A DNA stretch of 34,991 bases from Bacillota bacterium (GTDB lineage: Bacteria > Bacillota > Limnochordia > Darwinibacteriales > Darwinibacteriaceae), in NCBI GenBank assembly GCA_012521465.1, contig JAAYMI010000196.1:1-34991 (forward strand), in the 5' to 3' direction. This document shows positions 9,503 to 19,380 of this stretch, piece by piece. Within the stretch, counting starts at the first letter, position 1. The number at the start of each line of letters is the position of its first letter. The translations under genes and the position numbers were made by a program. The notes beneath the pieces were generated by a model. That model was not told the DNA's origin and did no database searches. It saw only the letters and a list, made by a program, of their open reading frames with translations.

Positions 9503-10531
9503 TTACATTCTCCGCTCAATCTTTGATGGTACCTGGATCATACCGACCCGCGCCGACCCGTACAAGAAAGCTGCAGCAATCACAGGCACCAGGATGTAAG
9601 CTGCCCAAGCATACCGCGCTGCAAACAGGGCTGCACAGGCAGAAAGGCTGCTGAGGAAATAGGCCACAAATACGACTTGGCGCTGGGTTAGGCCGAGCTG
9701 GAGCATGCGGTGGTGGAAGTGGCTCTGATCTGCCTGGTAAAACGGAACTCCCTGCTGAATGCGGCGGACCACTGCGCAAAACGTGTCCACAATGGGCAGT
9801 GCAAAGATCAAGATCGGTACGGACAGGCCGATGGTGGCCGCTCCTTTGAGCGCACCTTCCGTGGATACCACCGCTAAGAGCAGACCCAGCAGCATCGCTC
9901 CCGCATCACCCAAATACAGCTTCGCAGGGTTGAAGTTGAAAGGCAGAAAACCAGCACTGACACCAACCAAAATCGCGGATAGCACTGCCGCTTCCATGCG
10001 CCCCAAATCCCACGCCAGACTCAACAAAGTGAGGGCGGCGATCAGGCTGATGCCTACCGCCAACCCATCAAGCCCGTCGATAAAATTCATGAGGTTAATC
10101 AAGGCCAAAATCCAAAACACGGTCACGGGCATAGATAAGTATCCGAGGTAAAACATCCCGCCAAAGGGGTTGCTGACAAACTCAATTCGCCCGCCCCAAA
10201 TTACATATACCAACACGGCCGCGAGCTGGCCGATAAACTTCTGACCAGCGTTGAGCCCTATCCGGTCGTCCACGAGCCCGACAGCTGTGATGATGGAAGC
10301 GGCCAAGAGCGTGGGGAGAATATGCGGTATGTCCGCCAGCCATGCAGCCACCACCACACCGGCCAAAACCGCCAGTCCCCCACCTGTAGGCATGGGTACC
10401 TTGTTGATGCGGCGCGGATTAGGTAGATCGACCAACCCCAGCTTCGGTGCCAGGCGCTTGACAAGCGGGGTGAGGGCAAAGGTGACGGCAAATGCCGCCA
10501 GACCGGGAACTGCTAATTGGAGTGGAATCAT
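9503..10531 (-). CDS. tagO: Undecaprenyl-phosphate GlcNAc-1-phosphate transferase (TagO/WecA)
   Basis: 342 residues with about ten membrane segments. Catalytic motifs are in order: VDDR at 87-90, NFIDGLDG at 149-156, LGDAGA at 207-212 and HFHHR at 271-275. These identify the polyprenyl-phosphate HexNAc-1-phosphate transferase family. The HxHH motif is typical of the TagO/WecA branch rather than MraY. It starts lipid-linked assembly of teichoic acid or another wall polymer at the inner face of the membrane. The ATG is one base after the comEB stop (TGATATG), with GGAGGGAT in front. Confidence 0.94.
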   Translation of the reverse strand: MIPLQLAVPGLAAFAVTFALTPLVKRLAPKLGLVDLPNPRRINKVPMPTGGGLAVLAGVVVAAWLADIPHILPTLLAASIITAVGLVDDRIGLNAGQKFIGQLAAVLVYVIWGGRIEFVSNPFGGMFYLGYLSMPVTVFWILALINLMNFIDGLDGLAVGISLIAALTLLSLAWDLGRMEAAVLSAILVGVSAGFLPFNFNPAKLYLGDAGAMLLGLLLAVVSTEGALKGAATIGLSVPILIFALPIVDTFCAVVRRIQQGVPFYQADQSHFHHRMLQLGLTQRQVVFVAYFLSSLSACAALFAARYAWAAYILVPVIAAAFLYGSARVGMIQVPSKIERRM

Positions 10532-10532
10532 A

Positions 10533-10994
10533 TCATCCCTCCTGATTCTCTTTCCACTGTTCCACCACTATCCCCGCTTCGCAAAGGAGTTCACGGGCCA
10601 AAGGGTCAGGATAGCCGCCGCGAAACACAATCCGCTCCACACCGGCATTAATGAGCATCTTGGCACACTGGACGCAGGGCTGTGTGGTGCAGTATAAAAC
10701 TGCCCCTTGAGTGCTTACGCCGTGCAGGGCAGCTTGGATGATCCCGTTCTGCTCCGCATGGATGCCTCGGCAGATCTCGTGCCTTTCCCCCGAAGGGATG
10801 GCCAGCTGCTGTCTCAGGCAGCCAACTTCAGCACAGTGGGATACTCTTGTGGGGGCGCCGTTGTACCCAGTGGCAATAATCCTGCGGTCTTTGACTAAAA
10901 TGGCACCAACCTGTCGGCGGAGGCAGGTGGAACGACTGCTGACCAATTCAGCAATCTGCATAAAGTATTCGTCCCACGTCGGGCGTTCCTGCAC
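10533..10994 (-). CDS. comEB: dCMP deaminase (ComEB family)
   Basis: 153 residues. Zinc-site motifs are HAEQN (ligand His and catalytic Glu) and PCVQC (two ligand Cys). A further zinc-type cluster sits in [12 protein letters not shown]. It deaminates dCMP to dUMP for thymidylate supply, which fits its neighbours upp and tdk. The GTG at 10994 is chosen because GGGGGGAT precedes it and RPTWDEYFM aligns with the usual ComEB start. A GTG at 11009 would add five residues but has a poor ribosome binding site. Confidence 0.93.
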   Translation of the reverse strand: MQERPTWDEYFMQIAELVSSRSTCLRRQVGAILVKDRRIIATGYNGAPTRVSHCAEVGCLRQQLAIPSGERHEICRGIHAEQNGIIQAALHGVSTQGAVLYCTTQPCVQCAKMLINAGVERIVFRGGYPDPLARELLCEAGIVVEQWKENQEG

Positions 10995-11012
10995 GCTATC
11001 CCCCCACACTCT

Positions 11013-11678
<666 letters not shown>

Positions 11679-12110
11679 CTACTTGTATTCGATTTTATCC
11701 ACCCTGCGCTGGTGCCTGCCACCTTCGAACTCCCCGGCGAGGTAAGCGCGCACGATGTCCTCCATCAGGCCTACTCCCAATACCCGTGCTCCCATGCAGA
11801 GCACGTTGCTGTTGTTGTGGGCGCGGGCCATGCGGGCTGAATAGGTATCATTGCACAAAGCCGCCCTGATGCCCGGAACTTTATTGGCGGCAATGGAAAC
11901 GCCGATCCCTGTCCCGCAGATCAGGATTCCGCAATCGTACGTCCCTGCGGCAACAGCTTCGGCCACTTTGTGAGCGATGTCTGGGTAATCACAGCTTTCT
12001 GCTGAATGGGTGCCGAAGTCGTCTACTGCATGTTGTTCCTGCTGGAGAAACCTGATGATCTCCGCTTTGGCTTGGAAACCACCATGGTCACTGCCGATCG
12101 CGATTCTCAC
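11679..12110 (-). CDS. rpiB: Ribose 5-phosphate isomerase B
   Basis: 143 residues. RIAIGSDHGGF at the N-terminus and CGTGIGVSIAANK, with its active-site Cys, define the RpiB/LacAB family. It interconverts ribose 5-phosphate and ribulose 5-phosphate, supplying PRPP precursors for the nucleotide genes around it. The GTG start overlaps the ywlE stop (GTGA), and GGAGGAGGGG provides the ribosome binding site. A longer reading frame to 12134 lies inside ywlE and is rejected. Confidence 0.95.
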   Translation of the reverse strand: MRIAIGSDHGGFQAKAEIIRFLQQEQHAVDDFGTHSAESCDYPDIAHKVAEAVAAGTYDCGILICGTGIGVSIAANKVPGIRAALCNDTYSARMARAHNNSNVLCMGARVLGVGLMEDIVRAYLAGEFEGGRHQRRVDKIEYK

Positions 12111-12607
12111 TGCTTCCCCTCCTCCTGCTGCCAAGCATCTACGATTGCCTGCACAGCTTGGCTGATCTCATCCCGCACCTGGCGGTATACCTCTACGGAT
12201 CCCCCAAACGGATCGGTGATTCCATATACCTTCTCCCTCGTTTCCGCCAGTTCCTCCTGAGATTTGAGAGAGTCCTCATACTCCTGCAGCAGGTAGACTT
12301 TCGCTGCCAGCTCCGGCGCCAATTGGAGCAGCTGATCTTTGTGGCTCTTGGTCATGACGAGGATCAAATCGAATTCTTCAGCTAGTGCTGGATGGAACTT
12401 GCGGGAGCGGTGGCTGGCGAGATCCACCCCCAGCTCGGACATGGCGGCCACGGCCCCCTCACTTGCTGGGTCACCCGTAAAGGCCCCGAGACCGGCAGAG
12501 GCAGTTCTTACCGCAATGCCTGCCTGCTCAGCATAGTGCTTCAGCAGCGCCGCGGCCATGGGACTGCGGCAAGTATTCCCTGTACACACGAACAATACCG
12601 ATTTCAC
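12107..12607 (-). CDS. ywlE: Low-molecular-weight phosphatase, YwlE-type (protein arginine phosphatase)
   Basis: 166 residues. The P-loop CTGNTCRS (nucleophile C8, R14) is at the N-terminus and the general-acid Asp is in DPFGGS. The Thr within NTC (T12) matches the Bacillus YwlE Thr that favours phosphoarginine over phosphotyrosine, so arginine phosphatase activity is inferred. The family counteracts McsB in stress response. GTG start with GGAGGG six bases upstream. It lies between ywlC and rpiB as in Bacillus. Confidence 0.92.
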   Translation of the reverse strand: MKSVLFVCTGNTCRSPMAAALLKHYAEQAGIAVRTASAGLGAFTGDPASEGAVAAMSELGVDLASHRSRKFHPALAEEFDLILVMTKSHKDQLLQLAPELAAKVYLLQEYEDSLKSQEELAETREKVYGITDPFGGSVEVYRQVRDEISQAVQAIVDAWQQEEGKQ

Positions 12608-12624
12608 ACCGAACCCTCCTGCTG

Positions 12625-13659
12625 CTAGTTCTCAGCCCAGATAATGTTGTCTCCTGCTGCCCGGCGCAGCCTGTTCATGATGGCCATACCTAAGCCTGTC
12701 TCGGGAAGGCTTTCCACAAAGAGCACATCCAGCTCCAGCGCGTCCGCTTCCCGGAGCAGGCGGTAGAGGTTTGCCGAAATCTCCTGGAGATTACTCACCG
12801 ATCCCATGGGCAGGGTGGCGAACTCGCTGTAGCGAGGGCAGTGCTCCGTGGGTGCCATAACCCCAACCCGCCGCCCCTGTGCCGCATGCTTCTGGCCTTC
12901 AGCGAGAATCCGCTCTTCTGGCCGATCTCCAAGTACAAGCACAACTTTGGCGTTGGGAGAATAGTGACGGTACTTCATCCCGGGGGATCGAGGCGGACTT
13001 CCCGGCTGCAGCTGACCGTAGACACCAGGATCCACTTCCACGGGCGTTACCGTCTGCAGCTCCTCCAGGGTAACCCCGCCAGGGCGCAAAAGCCGGAAGG
13101 GGAGCGCAGTGCAGTCCACCACCGTAGATTCCACGCCCCAGCCGGTCTCGCCCCCGTCCACGATAGCACGAATGCGGCCGTCCAGATCCGCGAGCACGTG
13201 GGCTGCGGTTGTGGGGCTGGGCCGGCCCGACAGATTGGCACTGGGCGCCGCCAAAGGCAGGCCGGAGAGCTCAATCAGCCGCAGGGCCACAGGATGGCTG
13301 GGGATCCGCACTGCCACTGTATCCAGGCCCGCACTCACCACAGGCGGTATTTTCGCTGTACGCGGCAGCACCAAAGTCAACGGCCCAGGCCAGAACTTCT
13401 GCATCAACTCTCGCGCTGTGGGATGTACCTCACCCACCAGATCCAAAACCTGCGCTTCACTGCAGCAGTGCACAATGAGAGGATTATCCTGCGGCCGCCC
13501 CTTAGCGGCAAAGATCGAGGCCACTGCCTGGGCATCGAGGGCATTGGCCCCCAAGCCGTAAACTGTTTCTGTGGGAAAGGCCACGCATGCGCCGGCCTGC
13601 AGAAAGGCGGCGGCCTGATCTAGTTCCTCAGGCTGAAGCACGATCGTTTTCATGCCCAT
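12625..13659 (-). CDS. ywlC: Threonylcarbamoyl-AMP synthase (Sua5/YwlC)
   Basis: 344 residues, the two-domain Sua5 form. The YrdC-like domain occupies about 1-205 (FPTETVYGLGANA, KGRPQDNPLIVH, PSANLSGRPSPT). The C-terminal Sua5 domain occupies about 215-344, entered through SPGMKYRHYSP. It makes threonylcarbamoyl-AMP from Thr, bicarbonate and ATP for the t6A tRNA modification. The ATG overlaps the end of prmC by ten bases; a second ATG two codons later would give an ATGA overlap. Bacillus has spoIIR between ywlC and prmC, which is missing here. Confidence 0.95.
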   Translation of the reverse strand: MGMKTIVLQPEELDQAAAFLQAGACVAFPTETVYGLGANALDAQAVASIFAAKGRPQDNPLIVHCCSEAQVLDLVGEVHPTARELMQKFWPGPLTLVLPRTAKIPPVVSAGLDTVAVRIPSHPVALRLIELSGLPLAAPSANLSGRPSPTTAAHVLADLDGRIRAIVDGGETGWGVESTVVDCTALPFRLLRPGGVTLEELQTVTPVEVDPGVYGQLQPGSPPRSPGMKYRHYSPNAKVVLVLGDRPEERILAEGQKHAAQGRRVGVMAPTEHCPRYSEFATLPMGSVSNLQEISANLYRLLREADALELDVLFVESLPETGLGMAIMNRLRRAAGDNIIWAEN

Positions 13660-14516
13660 TTAGCAACCACCACCCGGTCATGGCCCCCATAGTCCTGGAT
13701 GCATTCTTCCACACTAAAGCCGCATCCCTCTGCGATCGCTGCGACAGCTCGGGCTTGGTCAGCCCCGATCTCCACCGCAACATAGGCGGATGGAGCTAAG
13801 TGCGGCTGTGATTCTTGAAAGATGCGGTGGTAGAAGACCAACCCATCTTGTCCACCATCGAGGGCGGCCGCCGGTTCGAAACTCACTTCCGGCTGGAGCT
13901 GGGCCATTTCTGCTTTTGTCAGGTAAGGGGGATTGGAACAGATGATATCAAAAGTGCCCGAGACGTCGGAAAAAAGGTCGCTTACCACAAACCTCATTTG
14001 GTGATCGACTTCATGCCGGACTGCATTGCTGCGGGCAACTTCCAGAGCTTCGGAGGAAATATCTACAGCGGTGACGAGAAACTCCGGGTCCTGCCTAGCC
14101 GCGGCCACAGCCACGGCCCCGCTGCCGGTCCCCACATCAAGGATGTGCACCTGCTGCTGCCCACTGGCAAGCCTTGCCTTGGCCAGCTTTACCACCTTCT
14201 CCACCAAAAGCTCCGTTTCCGGGCGGGGAATGAGGACAGCGGGCGTCACCGCGAAGTCCAGAGAATAAAACTCCTTGACCCCTGTAATGTAGGCCACCGG
14301 CATGCGGCGGCCCCGCCTTGCGATGCACTCCCGGTAAGCATCCACTTCTTGTGTGGTCAGGGGCCGATCTAGATTGAGATAAAGCTCGATGCGGCTCAGC
14401 TGCAGGACATGTCCCAAGAGCAATTCTGCATCTAAGCGCGCCGCAGCACACCCCTTATCCTTCAGGTACTGTGTGCTGATGGCTAACAACTCACGAACAG
14501 TATACGGTTTTTTCAC
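13650..14516 (-). CDS. prmC: Peptide chain release factor glutamine methyltransferase
   Basis: 288 residues. An N-terminal helical domain that recognises release factors is followed by a SAM-binding fold (LDVGTGSGAVAVA) and the catalytic NPPY motif. IPRPETELLVE is the conserved interdomain segment. It methylates the Gln of the GGQ motif in RF1/RF2, and it sits eight bases after prfA, whose product is its substrate. GTG start. Confidence 0.96.
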   Translation of the reverse strand: MKKPYTVRELLAISTQYLKDKGCAAARLDAELLLGHVLQLSRIELYLNLDRPLTTQEVDAYRECIARRGRRMPVAYITGVKEFYSLDFAVTPAVLIPRPETELLVEKVVKLAKARLASGQQQVHILDVGTGSGAVAVAAARQDPEFLVTAVDISSEALEVARSNAVRHEVDHQMRFVVSDLFSDVSGTFDIICSNPPYLTKAEMAQLQPEVSFEPAAALDGGQDGLVFYHRIFQESQPHLAPSAYVAVEIGADQARAVAAIAEGCGFSVEECIQDYGGHDRVVVAKWA

Positions 14517-14523
14517 GCGGCAA

Positions 14524-15591
14524 CTACTCCACCATTTTCAGTTGTTCGATTTGGCGTGCGGTGATGAGAGCATCAATGATCTCATCGAGGTCGCCGTCTA
14601 GGATGGCATCAAGCTTATACAGAGTAAGCCCAATGCGGTGGTCGGTAACCCGGCCTTGGGGATAGTTATAGGTGCGGACCCTTTCACTGCGCTCACCGGT
14701 ACCCACCTGCGACCGGCGGGCAGCCGCTTGTTCCCGCTCTGCCTCTTCTTTGGCCAAATCGTACAAGCGAGCCCGGAGAATCTTCATGGCCTTGTCTCTG
14801 TTTTTGTGCTGCGATTTCTCATCCTGGCACGACACGACCAAACCTGTGGGAAGGTGAGTGATGCGCACAGCGGAATCAGTAGTATTGACGCTCTGGCCGC
14901 CGGGCCCTGAAGAACGGTACACATCGATGCGGAGATCGTTTGGATCGATGTTCACCTCAACTTCCTCTGCTTCCGGCAAAACCGCGACAGTGGCGGTGGA
15001 AGTGTGAATCCGGCCGCCTGACTCAGTGGTAGGAATGCGCTGCACTCGGTGCACGCCGCTTTCGAACTTCAACCGACTGTACGCGCCCTTGCCCTCAATC
15101 ATGAAGATCACTTCTTTGAAACCGCCCAGCTCAGTGGGGTTGCTGCTCATAATCTCCACGTTCCAGCGCTGCTCTTCTGCATAGCGGGAGTACATGCGAA
15201 ACAGGGTGCCGGCAAACAGGGCAGCTTCTTCCCCGCCAGTGCCACCCCGGATCTCCATGATGACGTTCTTTTCGTCGTTGGGATCCTTGGGCAGGAGCAG
15301 AATCTGGAGCCTGCGCTCAAGTTCCTCCTGCCTGCTCTCCAACGAATCTACCTCATCCCGCAGCATCGCAGTGAATTCCGGGTCATTGTCTTCCCTCAGC
15401 ATGGCCCGGGCGTCTTCGAGGTCCTGCAGTACACTTTTATAGCTTCGAAATTCGTTCACAATCTCCTCAAGTTCGGCATGGGCCTTGGCCAAGCGCTTAT
15501 AGGCATTAGGATCGCCGATCACCTCTGGGTCGCCGAGCTTCTTGTTGAGTTCCTCGTATTTTGCTTCCAATGACTCTAGCTTCTCAAGCAC
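14524..15591 (-). CDS. prfA: Peptide chain release factor 1
   Basis: 355 residues. The catalytic GGQ lies in [17 protein letters not shown], and the N-terminal coiled-coil domain and [23 protein letters not shown] complete the RF1 family pattern. It reads UAA and UAG stop codons and triggers peptide release. GTG start with AGGAGG upstream. The start overlaps nothing, but the end of yqhQ is only 14 bases upstream, so the gene is part of the same run. Confidence 0.97.
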   Translation of the reverse strand: MLEKLESLEAKYEELNKKLGDPEVIGDPNAYKRLAKAHAELEEIVNEFRSYKSVLQDLEDARAMLREDNDPEFTAMLRDEVDSLESRQEELERRLQILLLPKDPNDEKNVIMEIRGGTGGEEAALFAGTLFRMYSRYAEEQRWNVEIMSSNPTELGGFKEVIFMIEGKGAYSRLKFESGVHRVQRIPTTESGGRIHTSTATVAVLPEAEEVEVNIDPNDLRIDVYRSSGPGGQSVNTTDSAVRITHLPTGLVVSCQDEKSQHKNRDKAMKILRARLYDLAKEEAEREQAAARRSQVGTGERSERVRTYNYPQGRVTDHRIGLTLYKLDAILDGDLDEIIDALITARQIEQLKMVE

Positions 15592-15605
15592 GTATTGATC
15601 GCCTC

Positions 15606-16526
15606 CTACACGGTGTTGCTGGAGCCGGGGAACTGTTTCACTTTGCGCTCCTCACTGTGGGAGGCATCGCGTTGAACCACAGTCTCCAGCGCCCGAATGG
15701 CTACTTCGATCTGGCTGTCATCAGGCTCTTTCGTGGTAAAGTGCTGCAGTGCCATGCCGGGCTTGGCAAGCCACTTGAAGAAGGGATGGCAGTCCTCCCG
15801 TCCCGCCTGCCGGATGATTTCGTAAGACAGCCCTGCCACCAGCGGCATAATGGCCAGATGAATCAGAATGCGCTGCACAAACGGTGGGCGCCCGAAAAAG
15901 GAAAACACAATCACGCTTGTAAACAAGACAATCAGCAGGAAATTCGTTCCGCAGCGGGCGTGAATGCGGCTGTGGCGGCGCACCTCTGCAACGCTAAGCT
16001 CGCAGCCCGCCTCGTAGCAGTTGATAGCCTTGTGCTCGGCTCCGTGGTATTGAAACACCCGCTGAATGTCCTTCATCCACGAAATACCGATGATATAAGC
16101 CACAAAGAAACTCACCTTGATGAGGCCTTCCACCAAATTCAGCAGTAAATTCACCTTGATGAGCGGCTGTATGAGCTTAATCACGAAGGCGGGCAGAACG
16201 ATGAAGAGACCCACCGTTAATAACACTGCCAGCCCCATGGTGAGCACCAGTTCCTTAGTAGTAAGCTGTTCCTCCTCTGATTCACCATACTCACTCGCCG
16301 AGTAGCTGAGGCTCTTAATGCCCATGATCAGCGTTTCGATCAGCGCTACCGCTCCCCGCAAAACCGGCTTTTTCAACATCGGAAATCTATCTGACCACGG
16401 CTTCAGGGCGTCGGTCCGCACCGTAATCTCGTGGTTCATCTTGCGCACAGCAATGGAGGAAAAGCGCTTTCCGCGCATCATGACGCCTTCAATAACCGCC
16501 TGTCCGCCGTATCTAAATTTGCTCAT
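15606..16526 (-). CDS. yqhQ: DUF1385 membrane protein (YqhQ)
   Basis: 306 residues. [16 protein letters not shown] at the N-terminus is the DUF1385 hallmark. Several membrane segments follow (about residues 93-150 and 210-245), and the conserved [13 protein letters not shown] is rich in potential metal ligands, as is [13 protein letters not shown]. The biochemical function is not established. Its place beside prfA recurs in clostridial genomes. Its start lies inside the end of the upstream TrkA-C gene (14-base overlap), so the two are probably co-translated. Confidence 0.9.
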   Translation of the reverse strand: MSKFRYGGQAVIEGVMMRGKRFSSIAVRKMNHEITVRTDALKPWSDRFPMLKKPVLRGAVALIETLIMGIKSLSYSASEYGESEEEQLTTKELVLTMGLAVLLTVGLFIVLPAFVIKLIQPLIKVNLLLNLVEGLIKVSFFVAYIIGISWMKDIQRVFQYHGAEHKAINCYEAGCELSVAEVRRHSRIHARCGTNFLLIVLFTSVIVFSFFGRPPFVQRILIHLAIMPLVAGLSYEIIRQAGREDCHPFFKWLAKPGMALQHFTTKEPDDSQIEVAIRALETVVQRDASHSEERKVKQFPGSSNTV

Positions 16527-17412
16527 CTGTTTCTCTCCCTTTTGTCAAGGAAATCAGGGTATTCGTCTGCTCCGCAGGGAGCACTACCGTCAGCTGGTCA
16601 GTGGGGAGTATAACATCATCGCCCCGAGGTGAAATCACCTCTTCAGGTGAACGGTAAATCGACAGCACCCTGATTCCGTACAAGTTAGCAAGCTGAAGCT
16701 CTGCTAAGGTACGGTATGCAATAGGAGCGCCGTCGACCACTTCCACCTGCATGACGACCATATCATCGCCAAATCGGGTCACGTCCCGAAAGGGCTGCAG
16801 CCACAAGGGGCGCTCATAGGCACTGCTGCGTACACTGCGGTAGCCCCGGGGTAGAAACAAGCGGGTAACAACTCCAACCCCAACTCCCACGAGCCAGCCC
16901 ATAACAAGCCCCACGTAAGTGCTGTACACCAACTGCAGGATAGGTCCGCCGAGATCGTACCACCAAACTTCGCTGAGCTGCTCCAAACGGACCACCCGGT
17001 CGTAAATCGCAATAGCAGAAATCATACCCACATAGCTGGAGATGTTGCCCTTGATCCGCTCAGCGGCGCTGTACGCCAAGCCGAGGGTCAAAACCGCGCC
17101 TACCACCACAGGCAGGCCCACTTTTGTCAGTCCGCCAAACACGCCGCCTAGAGAAAGCCCCGCGCTCAGTGCCAGGGCCGTGGCACTCAGCCTAGGCAGC
17201 AGCACCACCACCATCTGGACCCAGTGCTTCGGGCGCAGCGAAAACTTCGGCATGGCTACAATCACATCGAACGCAAGAAATCCGGCAAATACTGCTACAA
17301 ATGAAGATGGGAGGTCAGGAATATTCCGCACTAAGTAGTAGGCAACGCCCACAACGATGGCTCGGGCGATAAGAATGAATCCGACGGCTACCTGAGACTT
17401 CCTGTGCGGCAT
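16513..17412 (-). CDS. Membrane protein with C-terminal TrkA-C (RCK_C) domain
   Basis: 299 residues. About six hydrophobic segments fill residues 1-190. The C-terminal 80 residues (MVVMQVEVVDGAPIAYRTL, then LYGIRVLSIYRSPEEVISPRGDDVILPTDQLTVVLP) have the TrkA-C pattern of a ligand-binding beta domain found in potassium channels and other transporters, some of which bind c-di-AMP. No NAD-binding TrkA-N domain and no recognisable transport motif was seen, so substrate and role are unknown. The ATG at 17412 follows the tdk stop by one base (TAATATG) with GGGGA in front; an ATG at 17424 is too close to its GGAGG. Confidence 0.7.
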   Translation of the reverse strand: MPHRKSQVAVGFILIARAIVVGVAYYLVRNIPDLPSSFVAVFAGFLAFDVIVAMPKFSLRPKHWVQMVVVLLPRLSATALALSAGLSLGGVFGGLTKVGLPVVVGAVLTLGLAYSAAERIKGNISSYVGMISAIAIYDRVVRLEQLSEVWWYDLGGPILQLVYSTYVGLVMGWLVGVGVGVVTRLFLPRGYRSVRSSAYERPLWLQPFRDVTRFGDDMVVMQVEVVDGAPIAYRTLAELQLANLYGIRVLSIYRSPEEVISPRGDDVILPTDQLTVVLPAEQTNTLISLTKGRETDEQI

Positions 17413-17413
17413 A

Positions 17414-18004
17414 TTATTCCCCATCTCCTCCCCGGCCCAGCACTACATGGCAGCGGTTGCAGCGTGCTTCATAGTTTTCTGTGGCACCAATGAGGATAAT
17501 GGGATCGTGGTAACTTGCTGGTTTGCCGTTAATAATGCGCTGCGTGCGGCTAGCCGGCCGTCCACAGACGACGCAGATCGCGTTCAGCTTTGTGACCTCA
17601 TCTGCAAAAGCAAGCAGCTGCGGCACAGGGCCAAACGGCTCGCCCCTAAAGTCCTGATCCAAGCCCGCAGCAATCACTCGTTTGCCGCGCCCAACCAAAG
17701 TTCGGCAGACATCAATGATTTCGTCAGAGAAGAACTGCACCTCATCAATGGCAACCACATCGCAGCTCTCATCCACGTGCTGGAGAATCTCGCGCGCCGA
17801 AGCCACTGGAATGCAGTGCACCTCACTCCCATTGTGGGCTACAACTTTCTTCTGGCTGTAGCGGTTATCGATCGCCGGCTTCACAACCACCACATTCTGT
17901 TTGGCGATAGTTGCCCGCTTGACCCGGCGGATCAGCTCCTCCGATTTCCCCGAAAACATGCACCCTACAATCAGTTCCAGCCATGAAGCCTCCCGATACT
18001 GCAT
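17414..18004 (-). CDS. tdk: Thymidine kinase
   Basis: 196 residues, matching the Bacillus length. P-loop [14 protein letters not shown], Walker B-like [29 protein letters not shown] and a structural zinc site (CVVC and CNRC) identify type II thymidine kinase. It phosphorylates thymidine to dTMP. The ATG at 18004 has GGGGTGA five bases upstream; the longer in-frame extension toward hflX has no ribosome binding site. Bacillus has rpmE and rho before tdk; here hflX takes that place. Confidence 0.96.
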   Translation of the reverse strand: MQYREASWLELIVGCMFSGKSEELIRRVKRATIAKQNVVVVKPAIDNRYSQKKVVAHNGSEVHCIPVASAREILQHVDESCDVVAIDEVQFFSDEIIDVCRTLVGRGKRVIAAGLDQDFRGEPFGPVPQLLAFADEVTKLNAICVVCGRPASRTQRIINGKPASYHDPIILIGATENYEARCNRCHVVLGRGGDGE

Positions 18005-18086
18005 CTCTTCACCCCAAAAGCACATTTCGTCTTGACATGGTGCAATTCTCCAATCTGAACCGTAATCCTGCCAAGGCAAACCACGG

Positions 18087-19301
18087 TCAGATGCGGTAAT
18101 CCCGCATCAGGCCCGCCGTGACCGGATCAACTTCTGCAGTGATCTCCACCCCAGCCGCAGTATAGCGCTCGTCGAGCACCCTCCCCAGACTGCGCAGCTT
18201 GCTCGCACTGCCCAAGTCAGCAAAGCTAAACCGGAAGGTCTGCACCATGAAATACTTGTTGAAGAAGGCCATCACCTCTTCAGCCAAACGGTCCAGATTC
18301 TCGCCCGTTAGTCCAGAAACAGCTACCCCAGCTCCGCTGAACTCCCGCGTCTCGGGACAAAGGTCGATCTTATTATACACGTTAATCACTGGCTGCGCGG
18401 CACCAATCTCAGAAAGCACTTGCTCCACGGCCAGCTGCTGTTCCCGAGCTTGAGGATGGCTGCTGTCAATCACATGCAGCAAAAGATCGGCGTACAGAAT
18501 CTCCTCGAGCGTCGCTCGGAACGCTGCAACCAGGGTATGGGGAAGCCGGCGGATGAAGCCCACTGTGTCACCGAGGAACACCCAGCGCCCATCGGGCAGG
18601 TCCCACCGGCGAATAGTGGGGTCCAGCGTCGCGAAGAGCTGATCCGCCACAAAGGTATCTGCCCCGCTTAGAGCCCTGAGGAGAGTAGACTTCCCGGCGT
18701 TGGTGTACCCCACCAGTGCCACGTGGGGAACGGCCATCTTGCTCCTGCGGGCTCGTTGGGTGGCCCGCACACTGCGCACTGCTTCTAGCTCTGCCTTGAG
18801 ATCCGCAATCCGCTTGCGCACCCGCCTGCGGTCCGTTTCCAGCTTGGTTTCACCGGGGCCCCTGGTGCCAATGCCACCGCCTAAGCGGGAGAGGGCAGTC
18901 CCAGACCCGACCAGGCGGGGCAGCATGTAATTGAGCTGTGCCAGCTCGACTTGGATTTTGCCTTCCCTTGTCCAGGCCCGCTGGGCAAAGATGTCTAAAA
19001 TGAGCTGCGTGCGGTCGATCACGGCAGCACCAATGATGTCCACGAGATTCCCCTGCTGAGCTGGGGTGAGTTCATTGTCAAAAATAACAAGTTCATCCTC
19101 CTGGACAATCGCGGCCAGCTCCTGGGCCTTGCCTGAACCGATAAAGGTCGCCGGCTCTGGTTCGGAACGCTTCTGCACAAACCAGTCCACCACCTCCAGC
19201 CCAGCATCTTCCGCCAGATCCTTGAGTTCCCGGAGGCTGTCCTCTACATCCCAATCACTCTCCCCCGCAAGCTGCAGAGAGACGAGATATGCTCGCTGCA
19301 T
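18087..19301 (-). CDS. hflX: GTPase HflX
   Basis: 404 residues. The N-terminal HflX domain contains [11 protein letters not shown] and [13 protein letters not shown], followed by the linker [19 protein letters not shown]. The G domain has GYTNAGKST (G1), DTVGFI (G3) and NKID (G4). HflX splits stalled or hibernating ribosomes after stress. The ATG at 19301 has AGGTGGTG in front. The open frame continues to 19718, but that stretch is antisense to dinB and is rejected. It is divergent from dinB with a 72-base gap. Confidence 0.95.
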   Translation of the reverse strand: MQRAYLVSLQLAGESDWDVEDSLRELKDLAEDAGLEVVDWFVQKRSEPEPATFIGSGKAQELAAIVQEDELVIFDNELTPAQQGNLVDIIGAAVIDRTQLILDIFAQRAWTREGKIQVELAQLNYMLPRLVGSGTALSRLGGGIGTRGPGETKLETDRRRVRKRIADLKAELEAVRSVRATQRARRSKMAVPHVALVGYTNAGKSTLLRALSGADTFVADQLFATLDPTIRRWDLPDGRWVFLGDTVGFIRRLPHTLVAAFRATLEEILYADLLLHVIDSSHPQAREQQLAVEQVLSEIGAAQPVINVYNKIDLCPETREFSGAGVAVSGLTGENLDRLAEEVMAFFNKYFMVQTFRFSFADLGSASKLRSLGRVLDERYTAAGVEITAEVDPVTAGLMRDYRI

Positions 19302-19350
19302 CACACCACCTCGCTTCACGCCTGAAGGAATAGCACATTCCCCTCCAGAA

Positions 19351-19380
19351 ATCTTACTGCGGAGGGATAGGCTATGGCAA
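19351..19380 (-). promoter_or_regulatory. Possible sigma-A promoter for hflX and the downstream run
   Basis: Minus-strand TTGCCA, 18 bases, TAAGAT. The -35 lies at the start of dinB on the other strand and the -10 about 50 bases before the hflX start. Acceptable but not strong, and no better site was found in the 72-base divergent gap. Confidence 0.35.

Noticed and set aside
12841-13623. 260-codon plus-strand open frame
   Set aside because: Antisense to the Sua5 gene; composition follows the shadow of a G+C-rich gene.
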